Positions 7,415-15,080 are shown, counted from the stretch's first letter. The stretch is 25,841 bases of DNA from CAYVDH01 sp964450355 (GCA_964450355.1 CAYVDH010000029.1:1-25841); one strand, 5' to 3'. Numbers and translations are program-made. Notes: generated by a model not told the origin, from the sequence alone.

Positions 7415-8169
7415 GAATGTGTTATTTTAGTTTATTTTTTATTGTCATCTCATGTGGGAAAGAGAATGCTATTAGTTATAAGAATGACAATAGAATTAAC
7501 AGTTTAAATACTGGTTTAATTGGAGTTAATTACAACGGGATTTATCTTAACAAAATTAACGATTTACAATTGTATGACAGCAACGGAAATTTTAAAAAAA
7601 TAATAGCTACATACAGTAGAAGTTATTATCAAACTATTGATGTTAAAGATTCATTCATTGCCTTAATTGGAAATTCTAGTCATACACTATTTCATTGTGA
7701 TTCAATAGTTAAAAATCTTTTGCCCAAATCTGAGTCAATTTTTAATTTTCATAAAAACAAAAACAATTTATTTGTATTGGTTTCAAATGAAAATAGTATT
7801 TACTTTAATAGTGAAAATAAATATATCAATAACTATCTAATAAGAGGATATAAAGTTCAAATAGAAAATGGAAAATTAAACAATTATAATGAATTTAATA
7901 CTTTCTCTAATTTGAATTTCCCTAATAAAGCCAAAACTTTTTCTGTTTTAAATGACAGTATGTTTGTTTTCTTAAGCAATTCCTTTGAATTAATGAATTT
8001 AAATCAGCCTAGTAAAAATTCAAGAACTTTATTAAATTTTACAAATAGTAATGAGAGTAATTTCACCTCTTTTGCCAATAAAAATCAGTTTTTATTAGGC
8101 ATTGATAATGAAATTTATTCATATACTTTAATAGCCAATTCTTTTTTGTTAAACAAGGTAATCAAATGA
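7411..8169 (+). CDS. Hypothetical lipoprotein, second gene of a three-gene envelope operon
   Basis: 252 residues. Signal peptide with a lipobox (IVISC, Cys15) followed by GKEN. The rest is rich in Asn, Ser, Phe and Leu and has the short alternating strand pattern of a beta-propeller-like fold (for example FIALIGNSSHTLFHCDS and FVFLSNSFELMNLNQP), but no family is recognised. Start codon overlaps the preceding stop (ATGA) and its own stop overlaps the next start the same way, so the three products are probably made in fixed ratio. Residues QFLLGI near the C-terminus are encoded by a 21-base string that recurs exactly in the next gene. Confidence 0.68.
   Translation: MRMCYFSLFFIVISCGKENAISYKNDNRINSLNTGLIGVNYNGIYLNKINDLQLYDSNGNFKKIIATYSRSYYQTIDVKDSFIALIGNSSHTLFHCDSIVKNLLPKSESIFNFHKNKNNLFVLVSNENSIYFNSENKYINNYLIRGYKVQIENGKLNNYNEFNTFSNLNFPNKAKTFSVLNDSMFVFLSNSFELMNLNQPSKNSRTLLNFTNSNESNFTSFANKNQFLLGIDNEIYSYTLIANSFLLNKVIK
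8084..8104 (+). repeat. 21-base direct repeat, copy 1
   Basis: Exact copy of 8323-8343 (begins ATCAGTTTTTATTAGGC and ends ATTG), 239 bases apart, in adjacent genes. Both copies are read in the same frame and encode QFLLGI. Confidence 0.6.
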
Positions 8170-8822
8170 AAAAAATTATATTTCTTTTATTTACAATATT
8201 GTTTTCGTTTGATATTAAGGCCCAAGCCAACTTTAATCAAAATGGTTTTGGAGTCAATTTAACCCGTTTTGGTTATCAAACTTTCGGAATAGACTACATT
8301 AGAAAATCTAATTTTAATCAACATCAGTTTTTATTAGGCATTGGAATAGTTCATGGTGACCACAATGTCAATCAAAAAAGATATCAATTAGATTTTGATG
8401 GTCGTTTTATGCAAAACATTCACGATAAGTCTAAAGGCTATTGGATAGATATACAGTGGAGAAAAAAGCTTTCAAAACTAACAAATGATAAACTCAATTT
8501 ATACGGGGTAGTATCCTATACTCAACAAAACATGACAATGACTTTTAGTGAAAACATGTATGATTATCAACCGCCATTTTATTATTATACCTTAAAAACT
8601 TTTTCAGAGAAATTAAATCGAAATACAGTTGGATTAAATCTTTTGTTTCATTGTACTAGAAAATTATTTTTTATTGATTTTGAATTAGGATTAGGATATA
8701 ATCACATCAAAATGGGAGAGAATCTTGCTAAATACAGAAACTATCAAATGAATAAATTTGATTATGCATACAAAGGCCTTGTTCCTTTGTTAGGATTTAG
8801 GCTTGGAGCTTTTTTGTTTTAA
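8166..8822 (+). CDS. Outer-membrane beta-barrel protein
   Basis: 218 residues. Signal peptide (MKKIIFLLFTILFSF, cleavage after KAQA), then alternating polar/aromatic strands such as FGVNLTRFGYQTFGIDYIRK, YWIDIQWRKKL and FIDFELGLGYNHIKMG, and a C-terminal Phe (GFRLGAFLF) as expected for an outer-membrane beta-barrel recognised by the BAM complex. The size suggests about eight to ten strands. No specific porin family recognised. Translationally coupled to the lipoprotein gene upstream by an ATGA overlap. The last 25 or so bases overlap the convergent acyltransferase gene. Likely partner of the two lipoproteins in an envelope complex (inference). Confidence 0.75.
   Translation: MKKIIFLLFTILFSFDIKAQANFNQNGFGVNLTRFGYQTFGIDYIRKSNFNQHQFLLGIGIVHGDHNVNQKRYQLDFDGRFMQNIHDKSKGYWIDIQWRKKLSKLTNDKLNLYGVVSYTQQNMTMTFSENMYDYQPPFYYYTLKTFSEKLNRNTVGLNLLFHCTRKLFFIDFELGLGYNHIKMGENLAKYRNYQMNKFDYAYKGLVPLLGFRLGAFLF
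8323..8343 (+). repeat. 21-base direct repeat, copy 2
   Basis: Second exact copy of the string at 8084-8104, here in the N-terminal part of the barrel gene (encoding QFLLGI in HQFLLGIGIV). Confidence 0.6.
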
Positions 8823-9942
8823 TCTTATTAATAAATCTTTTTTCTATTATATGCCAAGACAATATTGCAAATACAGTTGTTATTAATGCAGAATAAATAA
8901 ACAATGGCATTGGTTTTAGTTTAAAATAATAATACAAAGTTTGTTGAATAGGAAATGCATATAAATACAATCCAAAGGAAATATCTCCTATTCGCTTGTA
9001 AACTTGATTAATGATTGGCAAACTTTTATTTCCAATAAGAATGATGACTATAGGAAATGCAATGAATTTAATGTAATCAAATAAATGAAAGTAAATCGAA
9101 AAAACAATGAGAAGTATAAAAATAAGAATCCATTTGTTGTTTGATAAATGAGTTTCTAATTTAAATAAATTGATAAGAATTCCTGATAGAAAATATGCCA
9201 TTAAATCAATCAAATGATTGACTTGATAACTTCCTAAAGTCATGTTTTTTAAAGATGTTGTAACATAAAAAGATGAAAATATTAAAATCGTAAAAATCAT
9301 TAGACTAATAAGCTTAGTTTTATTCTCATTAGTCAACTTGAATAAAGGAAGTAAGCAATAAAACAATACTTCGTAAGGAATGGTCCACAACGAGCCATTT
9401 ACTATGTATGGGTATGGATTTGTTTCAAATAAATTGATGATGTTCAGTTGATAAAATACTAAAGATAGATTTATAGGAACATAAGTCCATACAGAAGTTT
9501 GATAAAAATAGGATGTTGTGTCATTGTTGTAAACGATACTTAATAATAAAACTGTTATTAATAATACGGTTACAAAGGCAGGAAATATTCTATAAAAACG
9601 CTTTAAAAAGTACGTTTTTAAACTGTCAGAACGGCTTAAACTTTTGAATATTAAATAACCACTGATGACAAAAAACCCTTTTAAACCAATAAACGAAAAC
9701 CAAATTTGCTTTTTACTTAATTCGCAAAGCCAATCGCAATTGTGTTCCCCACAGATAGGATAACAATGCGATATAATAACAAAATAGGCAAAAACTAACC
9801 TTAAAAAGTCGAAATTATTAGTTCTTTGAATGGAGTTATTATCGATCAACAAATGCAAATTAACTTCATTTTTTGATAATAAATTAATTATTGACAAATT
9901 TGAAAGTCTATCTAACAGTGCTTTATTATAGAATTGATTCAA
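8797..9942 (-). CDS. Acyltransferase 3 (OafA-type) integral membrane protein
   Basis: 381 residues from a TTG codon. Acyltransferase-3 family: about ten membrane helices, usually transferring acetyl or other acyl groups to sugars of O-antigen, capsule or other envelope glycans. The signature Arg-X10-His is present (Arg48-His59 in FDFLRLVFAYFVIISHC), with GLKGFFVISGYLIF at 87-100 and RFYRIFPAF at 115-123. The frame has no ATG before the first helix and is closed by a stop 9 bases before the TTG. Residues 1-40 are not typical of the family, so initiation could be at a later TTG (for example residue 30-32). The start region directly follows the terminator hairpin of the upstream operon. The 3' end overlaps the convergent barrel gene. 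The acceptor glycan is unknown. Confidence 0.85.
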   Translation of the reverse strand: MNQFYNKALLDRLSNLSIINLLSKNEVNLHLLIDNNSIQRTNNFDFLRLVFAYFVIISHCYPICGEHNCDWLCELSKKQIWFSFIGLKGFFVISGYLIFKSLSRSDSLKTYFLKRFYRIFPAFVTVLLITVLLLSIVYNNDTTSYFYQTSVWTYVPINLSLVFYQLNIINLFETNPYPYIVNGSLWTIPYEVLFYCLLPLFKLTNENKTKLISLMIFTILIFSSFYVTTSLKNMTLGSYQVNHLIDLMAYFLSGILINLFKLETHLSNNKWILIFILLIVFSIYFHLFDYIKFIAFPIVIILIGNKSLPIINQVYKRIGDISFGLYLYAFPIQQTLYYYFKLKPMPLFIYSALITTVFAILSWHIIEKRFINKIKTKKLQA

Positions 9943-9943
9943 T

Positions 9944-9987
9944 AAAAAAGCTCATTTCACATGTTTTATTACTGTGAAATGAGCTTT
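9944..9987 (-). terminator. Intrinsic terminator of the TonB-receptor operon
   Basis: A perfect 15-bp stem: AAAGCTCATTTCACA (9947-9961) against TGTGAAATGAGCTTT (9973-9987), with an 11-base loop. On the minus strand the stem ends in a run of six U. It lies 21 bases after the stop of the lipoprotein gene at 10009-10563, and almost touches the acyltransferase start. Confidence 0.88.
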
Positions 9988-10008
9988 AAAAACAGTGTGT
10001 ATATTCGT

Positions 10009-10563
10009 TTATTTTATAATCAATGGAAAGTTGATATCGATATCAGTTTCACCAAGATTAGCATCACCTGTTTTTATGCCTGGCTGGTGTTTTAATGCAA
10101 CACTTATAATGTTGTTGCTTTGGCCAAAAGTTTTCCATTTGCTTTTTAACCCTACAGGTAAATTGTTGTCGTCTTTGTCTGTAACAGTTACTTGTATTTG
10201 ACTGCTACTTGAATTAAATACAAATAAATGGTCGTTCTTTTCTTCTTTTACATCATTAGAAATGGTGTCGGCAGGGTTTTTTGATTCATCTAATAACATG
10301 ATGTTAGTGAAATAAATTTTATTTGGTTCAAGTTTGATGGTGTCAAAAACAGAAGGATTATTGCCTCCTTCACCATCAATATCCCTGAATTTAAAAGTTT
10401 TTACTTGTTGAGTTGAGCTGTCTGTTAATTCCAAAATAACAGTGGTGATTAGTTCTGTTTCATTCGATGGAGGATTGTTAGGTTTTGGTGGTTCTTCTTT
10501 ACAAGAATAGAAACCAAGAGCCAAAAATAATGGAACACTTATTTCGATGAGTTTTTTTTTCAT
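10009..10563 (-). CDS. Lipoprotein paired with a TonB-dependent receptor
   Basis: 184 residues. Lipobox FYSC (Cys21) followed by KEEPPKPNNPP, a Pro-rich tether. The mature domain has features I recognise from a Bacteroidota family encoded next to small TonB-dependent receptors: FKFRDIDGEGGNNPSVFDTI (57-76), a middle stretch starting ISNDVKEEKNDHLFVF, and the C-terminal HQPGIKTG with DANLGETDIDINFPLIIK. Database members are sometimes called 'type 1 periplasmic binding fold' proteins. The Asp/Gly-rich loop could bind metal (inference). Its ATG overlaps the receptor stop (ATGA), so the two are co-translated. Likely an outer-membrane accessory for the receptor's substrate. Ends 21 bases before a strong terminator. 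Confidence 0.75.
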   Translation of the reverse strand: MKKKLIEISVPLFLALGFYSCKEEPPKPNNPPSNETELITTVILELTDSSTQQVKTFKFRDIDGEGGNNPSVFDTIKLEPNKIYFTNIMLLDESKNPADTISNDVKEEKNDHLFVFNSSSSQIQVTVTDKDDNNLPVGLKSKWKTFGQSNNIISVALKHQPGIKTGDANLGETDIDINFPLIIK

Positions 10564-12833
10564 GATTTATTTATTTTGGTTGTAAGTTTAATGTAAAATG
10601 TTATCCCTTGCTCGTCATTAAAATACCTTGTCATGTTCAAGTAATTTCTGTATTTTGTGTTTGTTAAATTAAAAATAGAAAATTGACATTTTATTTTTTG
10701 TTTTTTTATGTTGAAATGACTAGCACAAGTGAAATTAATTAAATTATATGCTTTAGGAGGTGCTATGTAATCTGAATTAATTTCATATCTTTTTTGTTCA
10801 GCAACGTATTGATGTGCCAGTGTGATTTCAACATTCTTTAATTGAATTATGAGGCTGTTATTGATGTTCATCGGAGGTATAAATGGGAGGTATTCATCTA
10901 ATTTTTGTCTGTAGGCAATTAAGTATTGAAATTTTGACTCCATAGTAAATAGTTTACTTAATTTGTACTTCATAAAACTGTTGTTTCCTGCAATGTTTGT
11001 TTGGTAATTTTGGTATTTAAATACTGGATAAGCGCCCCTTATAGTCAATGCCGCTGGTAGGGAAGGGCTAATTTGAATGAAATTGCTGATTTGTTGATAA
11101 TATAATTCTGTTTGAAATTCAAAATTTTTGTTTTTAAAATCAATAAAAAAACTGATTTGGTTGTTGATTTCTTTATTTAAACTGGAGTCTCCAATCTCAA
11201 GTCGTGCTGAACTTTGATGTAATCCATTGCTGAATAATTCATTTGGAGCTGGAGCTCGCCATTGATGTGAAAGATTCATAGAACTTGATGTTTTTTTATT
11301 CAATTGTTTTTTTGTTCCTAAGTTAAAAGAATGTCCATCAAATGCTTTTTGTATTTCTCTTAACGAATTTTGTTTCCATAAATACACATGCATTGTTTTA
11401 ATGTCGTATCTGTATCCTAAATCGAGGTCTAGATGTTTAAATTTCCTGTCTGCAACAACATAGGCTCCTAAGCTTTTTTGAACAAATCCAGGGATAAAAA
11501 ACCTCCCATCAAATGCATTTTGTTGATATGAAAGTTGAAAACCTGAATACAATGAAACTTGATGAAATTGTTTTTTAGAATAATTTAATTCCAAAGCATG
11601 TGTGCTCAAATAATAATTAAAATCTGCTCCTATATAACTGTTGTTAGATCTTAGTCGGTCGTATTCTTGTCTGTGATTTTTTTGAAAATTGTAATTCAAT
11701 TCCATTTTTTCCATGGTATTAAATTGGTAAATGGTTTTATGAGCAATGGTAGTATGCTTAACTTCTTGAAATGACCTGTTAATTTGATACGAAAATTGAT
11801 TAAATGTAGGTGGATTTTGATTGTTAAATTGATTGTATAAATCTGTTAAATTTCCAATTTGTGCACCGCTGTATAATCCTGTTTTATTGTTGTATTGAGT
11901 ATAACTAATATTAGTTTTTAATTTATTGAATTCTTTTCCTACTTGCGCCATCACATTCCATTCTTGCTGGCCGGTATTGTCTAAAAAATATTCTGATGTT
12001 TTGACATTGCCACTTTTTTTAATGGAAGCATGTGTTCTGTAGTACCATGGATTTTTATTTTTTGTCAAGTTACCAAATCCAAAGTTTTGACTAATCATTC
12101 GGTTGTTTGTTGAAAATGAAGTTCCAGCAGAAATGAATGGAGACTGGATTGAAAATAAATCACTTAATTGTGAGATAATAACTCCTCCTATTCCATCATT
12201 TGCATGTTTTAATGTTTCACTGCCTTTTAATAACAGGATTTCATTGATTTGTGATGGCTCTATTTCTGGTGCATGTTCTAATCCCCAATTTTGCCCTTCT
12301 AACCTCACACCATTGTGAATCATGATTACTCTCTGTCCTGATAATCCATTGACTATTGGTTTACTTATATTACTTCCAGTTTTAAGCAATTGAACACCAT
12401 TGATGTTTTCCATTAACTCTGCAATGCTATTCCCTTGATTGATGGTATTGATATTAGGTTTAAATTTGCTATTTGAATTGTTTTTAATATGTATGGTTAC
12501 TTTTTTGTATTCATGAGCACTGTGATTTAAATAAATAATAAGTTGAGTATCTTTATTTACACTTAATTTAATGTCTAAGTGCTCACAATCGTGATGATGT
12601 ACATGTAGTTCGTAATTTCCAATACATACATTGGTTAAAATAAATTCACCGTTATCGTCTGTAAATACTTTACTTGAATTGATTCCAACGATTTGAATTT
12701 CAGTATTAAATAGTGGAGATTGTTTTAAACTGTCCAGTACTTTTCCTTTGACAATGAATTGACATTCACTTTTTTGAGATAAAAGTGAAAATGGAAAAAG
12801 AATATAAAAAATGTAATATTTTATTTTATGCAA
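10560..12833 (-). CDS. TonB-dependent outer-membrane receptor, metal-uptake type
   Basis: 757 residues, a short receptor. Signal peptide of about 20 residues (ILFPFSLLSQ), then a carboxypeptidase-regulatory-like beta-sandwich (about 24-105) carrying a His/Cys-rich strand HVHHHDCEH (77-85), a plug (about 130-225) with NGVQLL, PIVNGLSGQRVIMIHNGV, QNWGLEHAPEIE and GIGGVI, and a 22-strand-type barrel to the C-terminus. It takes up a substrate across the outer membrane using TonB-ExbB-ExbD energy. The His/Cys cluster, the His-rich peptide encoded just upstream and the lipoprotein downstream suggest a metal substrate such as zinc or copper (inference). The start is TTG; no in-frame ATG exists between the preceding stop and the signal peptide. 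Co-translated with the lipoprotein. Confidence 0.9.
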   Translation of the reverse strand: MHKIKYYIFYILFPFSLLSQKSECQFIVKGKVLDSLKQSPLFNTEIQIVGINSSKVFTDDNGEFILTNVCIGNYELHVHHHDCEHLDIKLSVNKDTQLIIYLNHSAHEYKKVTIHIKNNSNSKFKPNINTINQGNSIAELMENINGVQLLKTGSNISKPIVNGLSGQRVIMIHNGVRLEGQNWGLEHAPEIEPSQINEILLLKGSETLKHANDGIGGVIISQLSDLFSIQSPFISAGTSFSTNNRMISQNFGFGNLTKNKNPWYYRTHASIKKSGNVKTSEYFLDNTGQQEWNVMAQVGKEFNKLKTNISYTQYNNKTGLYSGAQIGNLTDLYNQFNNQNPPTFNQFSYQINRSFQEVKHTTIAHKTIYQFNTMEKMELNYNFQKNHRQEYDRLRSNNSYIGADFNYYLSTHALELNYSKKQFHQVSLYSGFQLSYQQNAFDGRFFIPGFVQKSLGAYVVADRKFKHLDLDLGYRYDIKTMHVYLWKQNSLREIQKAFDGHSFNLGTKKQLNKKTSSSMNLSHQWRAPAPNELFSNGLHQSSARLEIGDSSLNKEINNQISFFIDFKNKNFEFQTELYYQQISNFIQISPSLPAALTIRGAYPVFKYQNYQTNIAGNNSFMKYKLSKLFTMESKFQYLIAYRQKLDEYLPFIPPMNINNSLIIQLKNVEITLAHQYVAEQKRYEINSDYIAPPKAYNLINFTCASHFNIKKQKIKCQFSIFNLTNTKYRNYLNMTRYFNDEQGITFYIKLTTKINKS

Positions 12834-12854
12834 AGTTGCCTTGTGAAAATTGTA

Positions 12855-12889
12855 AATGATTTAATGAATAAACTAGTTATTAAATCATT
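12855..12889. repeat. 11-bp AT-rich inverted repeat between His-rich gene and receptor gene
   Basis: AATGATTTAAT (12855-12865) and ATTAAATCATT (12879-12889) are perfect reverse complements around a 13-base centre. The right arm starts at the stop codon of the His-rich peptide. Only one G-C pair and no U-tract, so a terminator is unlikely. An operator for a metal regulator or an mRNA-processing hairpin are possibilities. Confidence 0.5.
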
Positions 12890-13185
12890 GAAGGCGGTCC
12901 TTTGTTAAAATGTTGTTGAGGTGTTGTGTTTTGGAAATTTAATTGATAGCTATCAAAAAATTGAAAATGTAAAGCATTAAGAGAGAAATCAAATGTGTGT
13001 TGTTCTGTTTCAAGCCCTAGGGGTGTAATATCACAAATAGCGCAATGATGGTCGTTTGTAACATTATTTTCAGAATGGTGTTGATTGTCTTTGTCGCAAT
13101 GGTGGATAGCTGAAAATGGAAAAGCAAGCAATAATGCGTTAAAACACAGTATAAAAGTTGCTATATTTAGTTTCAGTTTGTTCAA
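12880..13185 (-). CDS. Small His/Cys-rich exported peptide, probable metal binder
   Basis: 101 residues. Hydrophobic signal peptide (ATFILCFNALLLAFPFSA), then a metal-ligand cluster: His28-His29-Cys30, His36-His37, His46-His47-Cys48 and Cys51 (DHHCAICD). The C-terminus carries KGPPS, a mark of small Bacteroidota proteins encoded next to TonB receptors and reminiscent of DUF2946 proteins, which also combine a CxxC-type cluster with a terminal RxPP. Likely periplasmic or outer-membrane zinc/copper binding (inference). The only start is TTG, 6 bases after the upstream stop in the same frame, suggesting translational coupling. Followed after 46 bases by the receptor gene; an inverted repeat lies in that gap. 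Confidence 0.75.
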   Translation of the reverse strand: MNKLKLNIATFILCFNALLLAFPFSAIHHCDKDNQHHSENNVTNDHHCAICDITPLGLETEQHTFDFSLNALHFQFFDSYQLNFQNTTPQQHFNKGPPSMI

Positions 13186-13191
13186 ATTTGA

Positions 13192-13515
13192 CTAACCATT
13201 AGTCATGGTATTAGCGATTTCTCTTAATTCATCTCTGTTGTATTTGTTGTCACTTTTAGCATATAATGACACTAGATAAATTAAGTTTTCTTCGATTTCA
13301 TCGCTGTCTTCAAGAGTTTGGTATTCCCATCCATTGTTTGCTTCTAAGTGTTCATATACTAAACGTATTGAACGAGTAAGAAGTGGGTCTTGTTCCTCTT
13401 TAGCCATTTCTCTTAATTCCTTGAACATTGGAATCAAAGTTTCAGCATTAACGCTGTTAGCATCTATTTCACTTATTATTTTTGCAACCATCATGTTGCC
13501 TTTTTCATTTTTCAT
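13192..13515 (-). CDS. Small conserved-looking cytoplasmic protein of unknown function
   Basis: 107 residues, acidic and mostly helical, without signal peptide or membrane segment (SEIDANSVNAETLIPMFKEL, EEQDPLLTRSIRLVYEHLEA). No family recognised and no HTH or metal-binding pattern seen, so it should not be called a regulator. Internal Met8/Met9 are alternative starts, but the first ATG lies 11 bases after a well-formed promoter. It is the first gene of a run that continues, after 6 bases, into the His/Cys-rich peptide, TonB receptor and lipoprotein, although it may be a housekeeping gene with read-through. Confidence 0.7.
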   Translation of the reverse strand: MKNEKGNMMVAKIISEIDANSVNAETLIPMFKELREMAKEEQDPLLTRSIRLVYEHLEANNGWEYQTLEDSDEIEENLIYLVSLYAKSDNKYNRDELREIANTMTNG

Positions 13516-13526
13516 AAAAAACAGTG

Positions 13527-13557
13527 CAAAATAACGGTTTTTTTTTTACTAGCCAAA
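13527..13557 (-). promoter_or_regulatory. Promoter with -33 and -7 elements for the metal-uptake operon
   Basis: On the minus strand: TTTG (13557-13554), a 19-base spacer, then TTATTTTG (13534-13527), one mismatch to TAnnTTTG. It ends 11 bases before the ATG of the 107-residue gene. The spacing matches the Bacteroidota promoter model. A CTAGC/GCTAG inverted repeat (13549-13553 and 13566-13570) encloses the -33 element. Confidence 0.6.
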
Positions 13558-13588
13558 GTTTATCAGCTAGAAATATAAATTAAAAGGA

Positions 13589-14164
13589 TTATTTCTTTGA
13601 AAACCTATGGCTAATGGACAAAGAATAATCTACGAATTGAGTTAAACCCTTATCGTATTCACTATTGCCTATGCTGTTGCCATTTTCATCTAAAGCATTA
13701 GGTGTGAATTGAGATTCAAATATCTTAGCACTCACTATGCTGTGGTAATTAAACACACTGATTATTTTGTTAATAGCATTAGATAAATGAATTGCTGGCA
13801 ATCTTCCACCTCTGCCACTTGAAGTGCCAACTATTGCAAATGTTTTATTTTCCCACATGGTTCCAAAATGGCTGCTTGTTGTTTGATTGATAAATTGAAT
13901 CATTTCAGCACTTGGCAACCAATTGTATTCGGGAGACAAAACAAAAATCAATTCAGAATGACTCATGGCATGTTGAACACGACTCATCCATTCAGAAAGC
14001 TCGTTGTTATTCATGTTTTCTTGATTAAAATTAGGGATATCGTACCCGTGAAAATCTATGACTATTGATTCCTGTTGCTTAGATAATAATTGTTTTTGTA
14101 TGGCCTTAGCAACTCTTAATGTATTGCTGTTTTTTCTGGATGAACCACTTAATATGCTGATCAT
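13589..14164 (-). CDS. NAD(P)H-dependent FMN reductase family flavoprotein
   Basis: 191 residues, cytosolic flavodoxin-like fold. FMN phosphate loop GSSRKNSNT (7-15), the ring-binding SPEYNW (77-82) and TSSGRGGR (114-121), as in YieF/ChrR and ArsH-like reductases. It would transfer electrons from NAD(P)H to free flavin, quinones or other acceptors; the true acceptor is unknown. The ATG overlaps the stop of the MeaB gene (ATGA), so the two are co-translated, which is suggestive because reduced flavins can reduce cob(II)alamin. No terminator is evident after the gene. The next operon's promoter begins about 31 bases beyond the stop. Confidence 0.85.
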   Translation of the reverse strand: MISILSGSSRKNSNTLRVAKAIQKQLLSKQQESIVIDFHGYDIPNFNQENMNNNELSEWMSRVQHAMSHSELIFVLSPEYNWLPSAEMIQFINQTTSSHFGTMWENKTFAIVGTSSGRGGRLPAIHLSNAINKIISVFNYHSIVSAKIFESQFTPNALDENGNSIGNSEYDKGLTQFVDYSLSISHRFSKK

Positions 14165-15069
14165 TGGATGTATTGTTCTATGAATTGATACAAATTAAAA
14201 TCTGTTTTGTTTTGTTCATTTTTTAATTGTTGAAAAAATGTGTCTTTATTGATGTTTTTTTGAATTTTGTTAATCAATAGATTCCAAGCTTTTTCGTTGA
14301 GTAATTGCAATTTTCTCTCACTGTTTGTATTCAATTGATGATGGTTGTTTATTGCTTCTATTAACTCATCTGTACCTGAGTTTTTTGTAGCAATTGTTTT
14401 TAAAACAGGAATTTCCCAATTGTTTTTTTGATGTTGATGAACTAATGCACTTAAATTTTTAACGAACACATCAGCCCCATCTCTGTCAGATTTGTTGATT
14501 ACAAAAATATCAGCAATTTCCATTAAGCCACTTTTTAATGTCTGTATTTCATCGCCAGCCTCGGGGACAAGTGTTACTATTGTCGTGTCAGCTAATCCAG
14601 CAATTTCAACTTCGCTCTGACCAACACCCACAGTTTCTATGAAAATATAATCAAAAGGGTATTGTTTCATCACATCAACAATTTCAGTTATTTTATTAGA
14701 AAGCCCACCTAGACTTCCTCTTGATGCTATGGAACGTATATAAACATTGGCATTGTTGAAATGTTCAGCCATTCTTACTCTGTCACCTAACAATGAGCCA
14801 AAATTAAATGGAGAGGTAGGGTCCACAGCAATTATTCCTATGGTTTTGCCAGCTAATAACATTTTGCTAATTAAGGCATTTACCAAACTGCTTTTGCCTG
14901 CTCCCGGAGGTCCTGTGATACCTATGATTGGGATCACTCTGTTGGCTGTTATTTTTTTTAAGATTTCGAAACCATCTTTATGATTGTTTTCAACAAGAGA
15001 AATTTGTCTAGCTAAAGTTTTCCAATCGATGTTATTCGAGCTCAATGTTAATGTGAAATTAAATAGCAA
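14161..15069 (-). CDS. meaB: Methylmalonyl-CoA mutase-associated GTPase MeaB (ArgK family)
   Basis: 302 residues from the first TTG. G3E-type SIMIBI GTPase that guards cofactor loading and protects adenosylcobalamin-dependent methylmalonyl-CoA mutase. Visible motifs: P-loop GPPGAGKSS (53-61), Mg/switch region AVDPTSPFNFGSLLGDR (81-97), IRSIASRGSLGGL, the Walker-B-like ETVGVGQSEVE (145-155) and NKSD (192-195). The mutase genes are not in this window. No ATG is available. The TTG at 15069 lies inside a perfect -7 element (15067-15074), so a second TTG at 15045 (residue 9, giving 294 residues) is the more likely initiation codon. Co-translated with the flavin reductase that follows. Identity is firm; the start is not. 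Confidence 0.92.
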   Translation of the reverse strand: MLFNFTLTLSSNNIDWKTLARQISLVENNHKDGFEILKKITANRVIPIIGITGPPGAGKSSLVNALISKMLLAGKTIGIIAVDPTSPFNFGSLLGDRVRMAEHFNNANVYIRSIASRGSLGGLSNKITEIVDVMKQYPFDYIFIETVGVGQSEVEIAGLADTTIVTLVPEAGDEIQTLKSGLMEIADIFVINKSDRDGADVFVKNLSALVHQHQKNNWEIPVLKTIATKNSGTDELIEAINNHHQLNTNSERKLQLLNEKAWNLLINKIQKNINKDTFFQQLKNEQNKTDFNLYQFIEQYIQ

Positions 15070-15074
15070 ATATA
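15067..15074 (-). promoter_or_regulatory. -7 element (TATATTTG) of the meaB gene
   Basis: Minus-strand TATATTTG is a full match to TAnnTTTG. It overlaps the first possible TTG start, and leaves 21 bases to the next TTG at 15045. The string TTATATTTGC is identical to the one at 24315-24324. No -33 TTTG at the usual distance. Confidence 0.5.
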
Positions 15075-15080
15075 ATACTG

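Noticed and set aside
13549..13570. CTAGC/GCTAG inverted repeat as terminator of the flavin reductase gene.
   Set aside because: Only 5 bp, followed on the minus strand by A residues rather than U; more likely part of the promoter region or chance.
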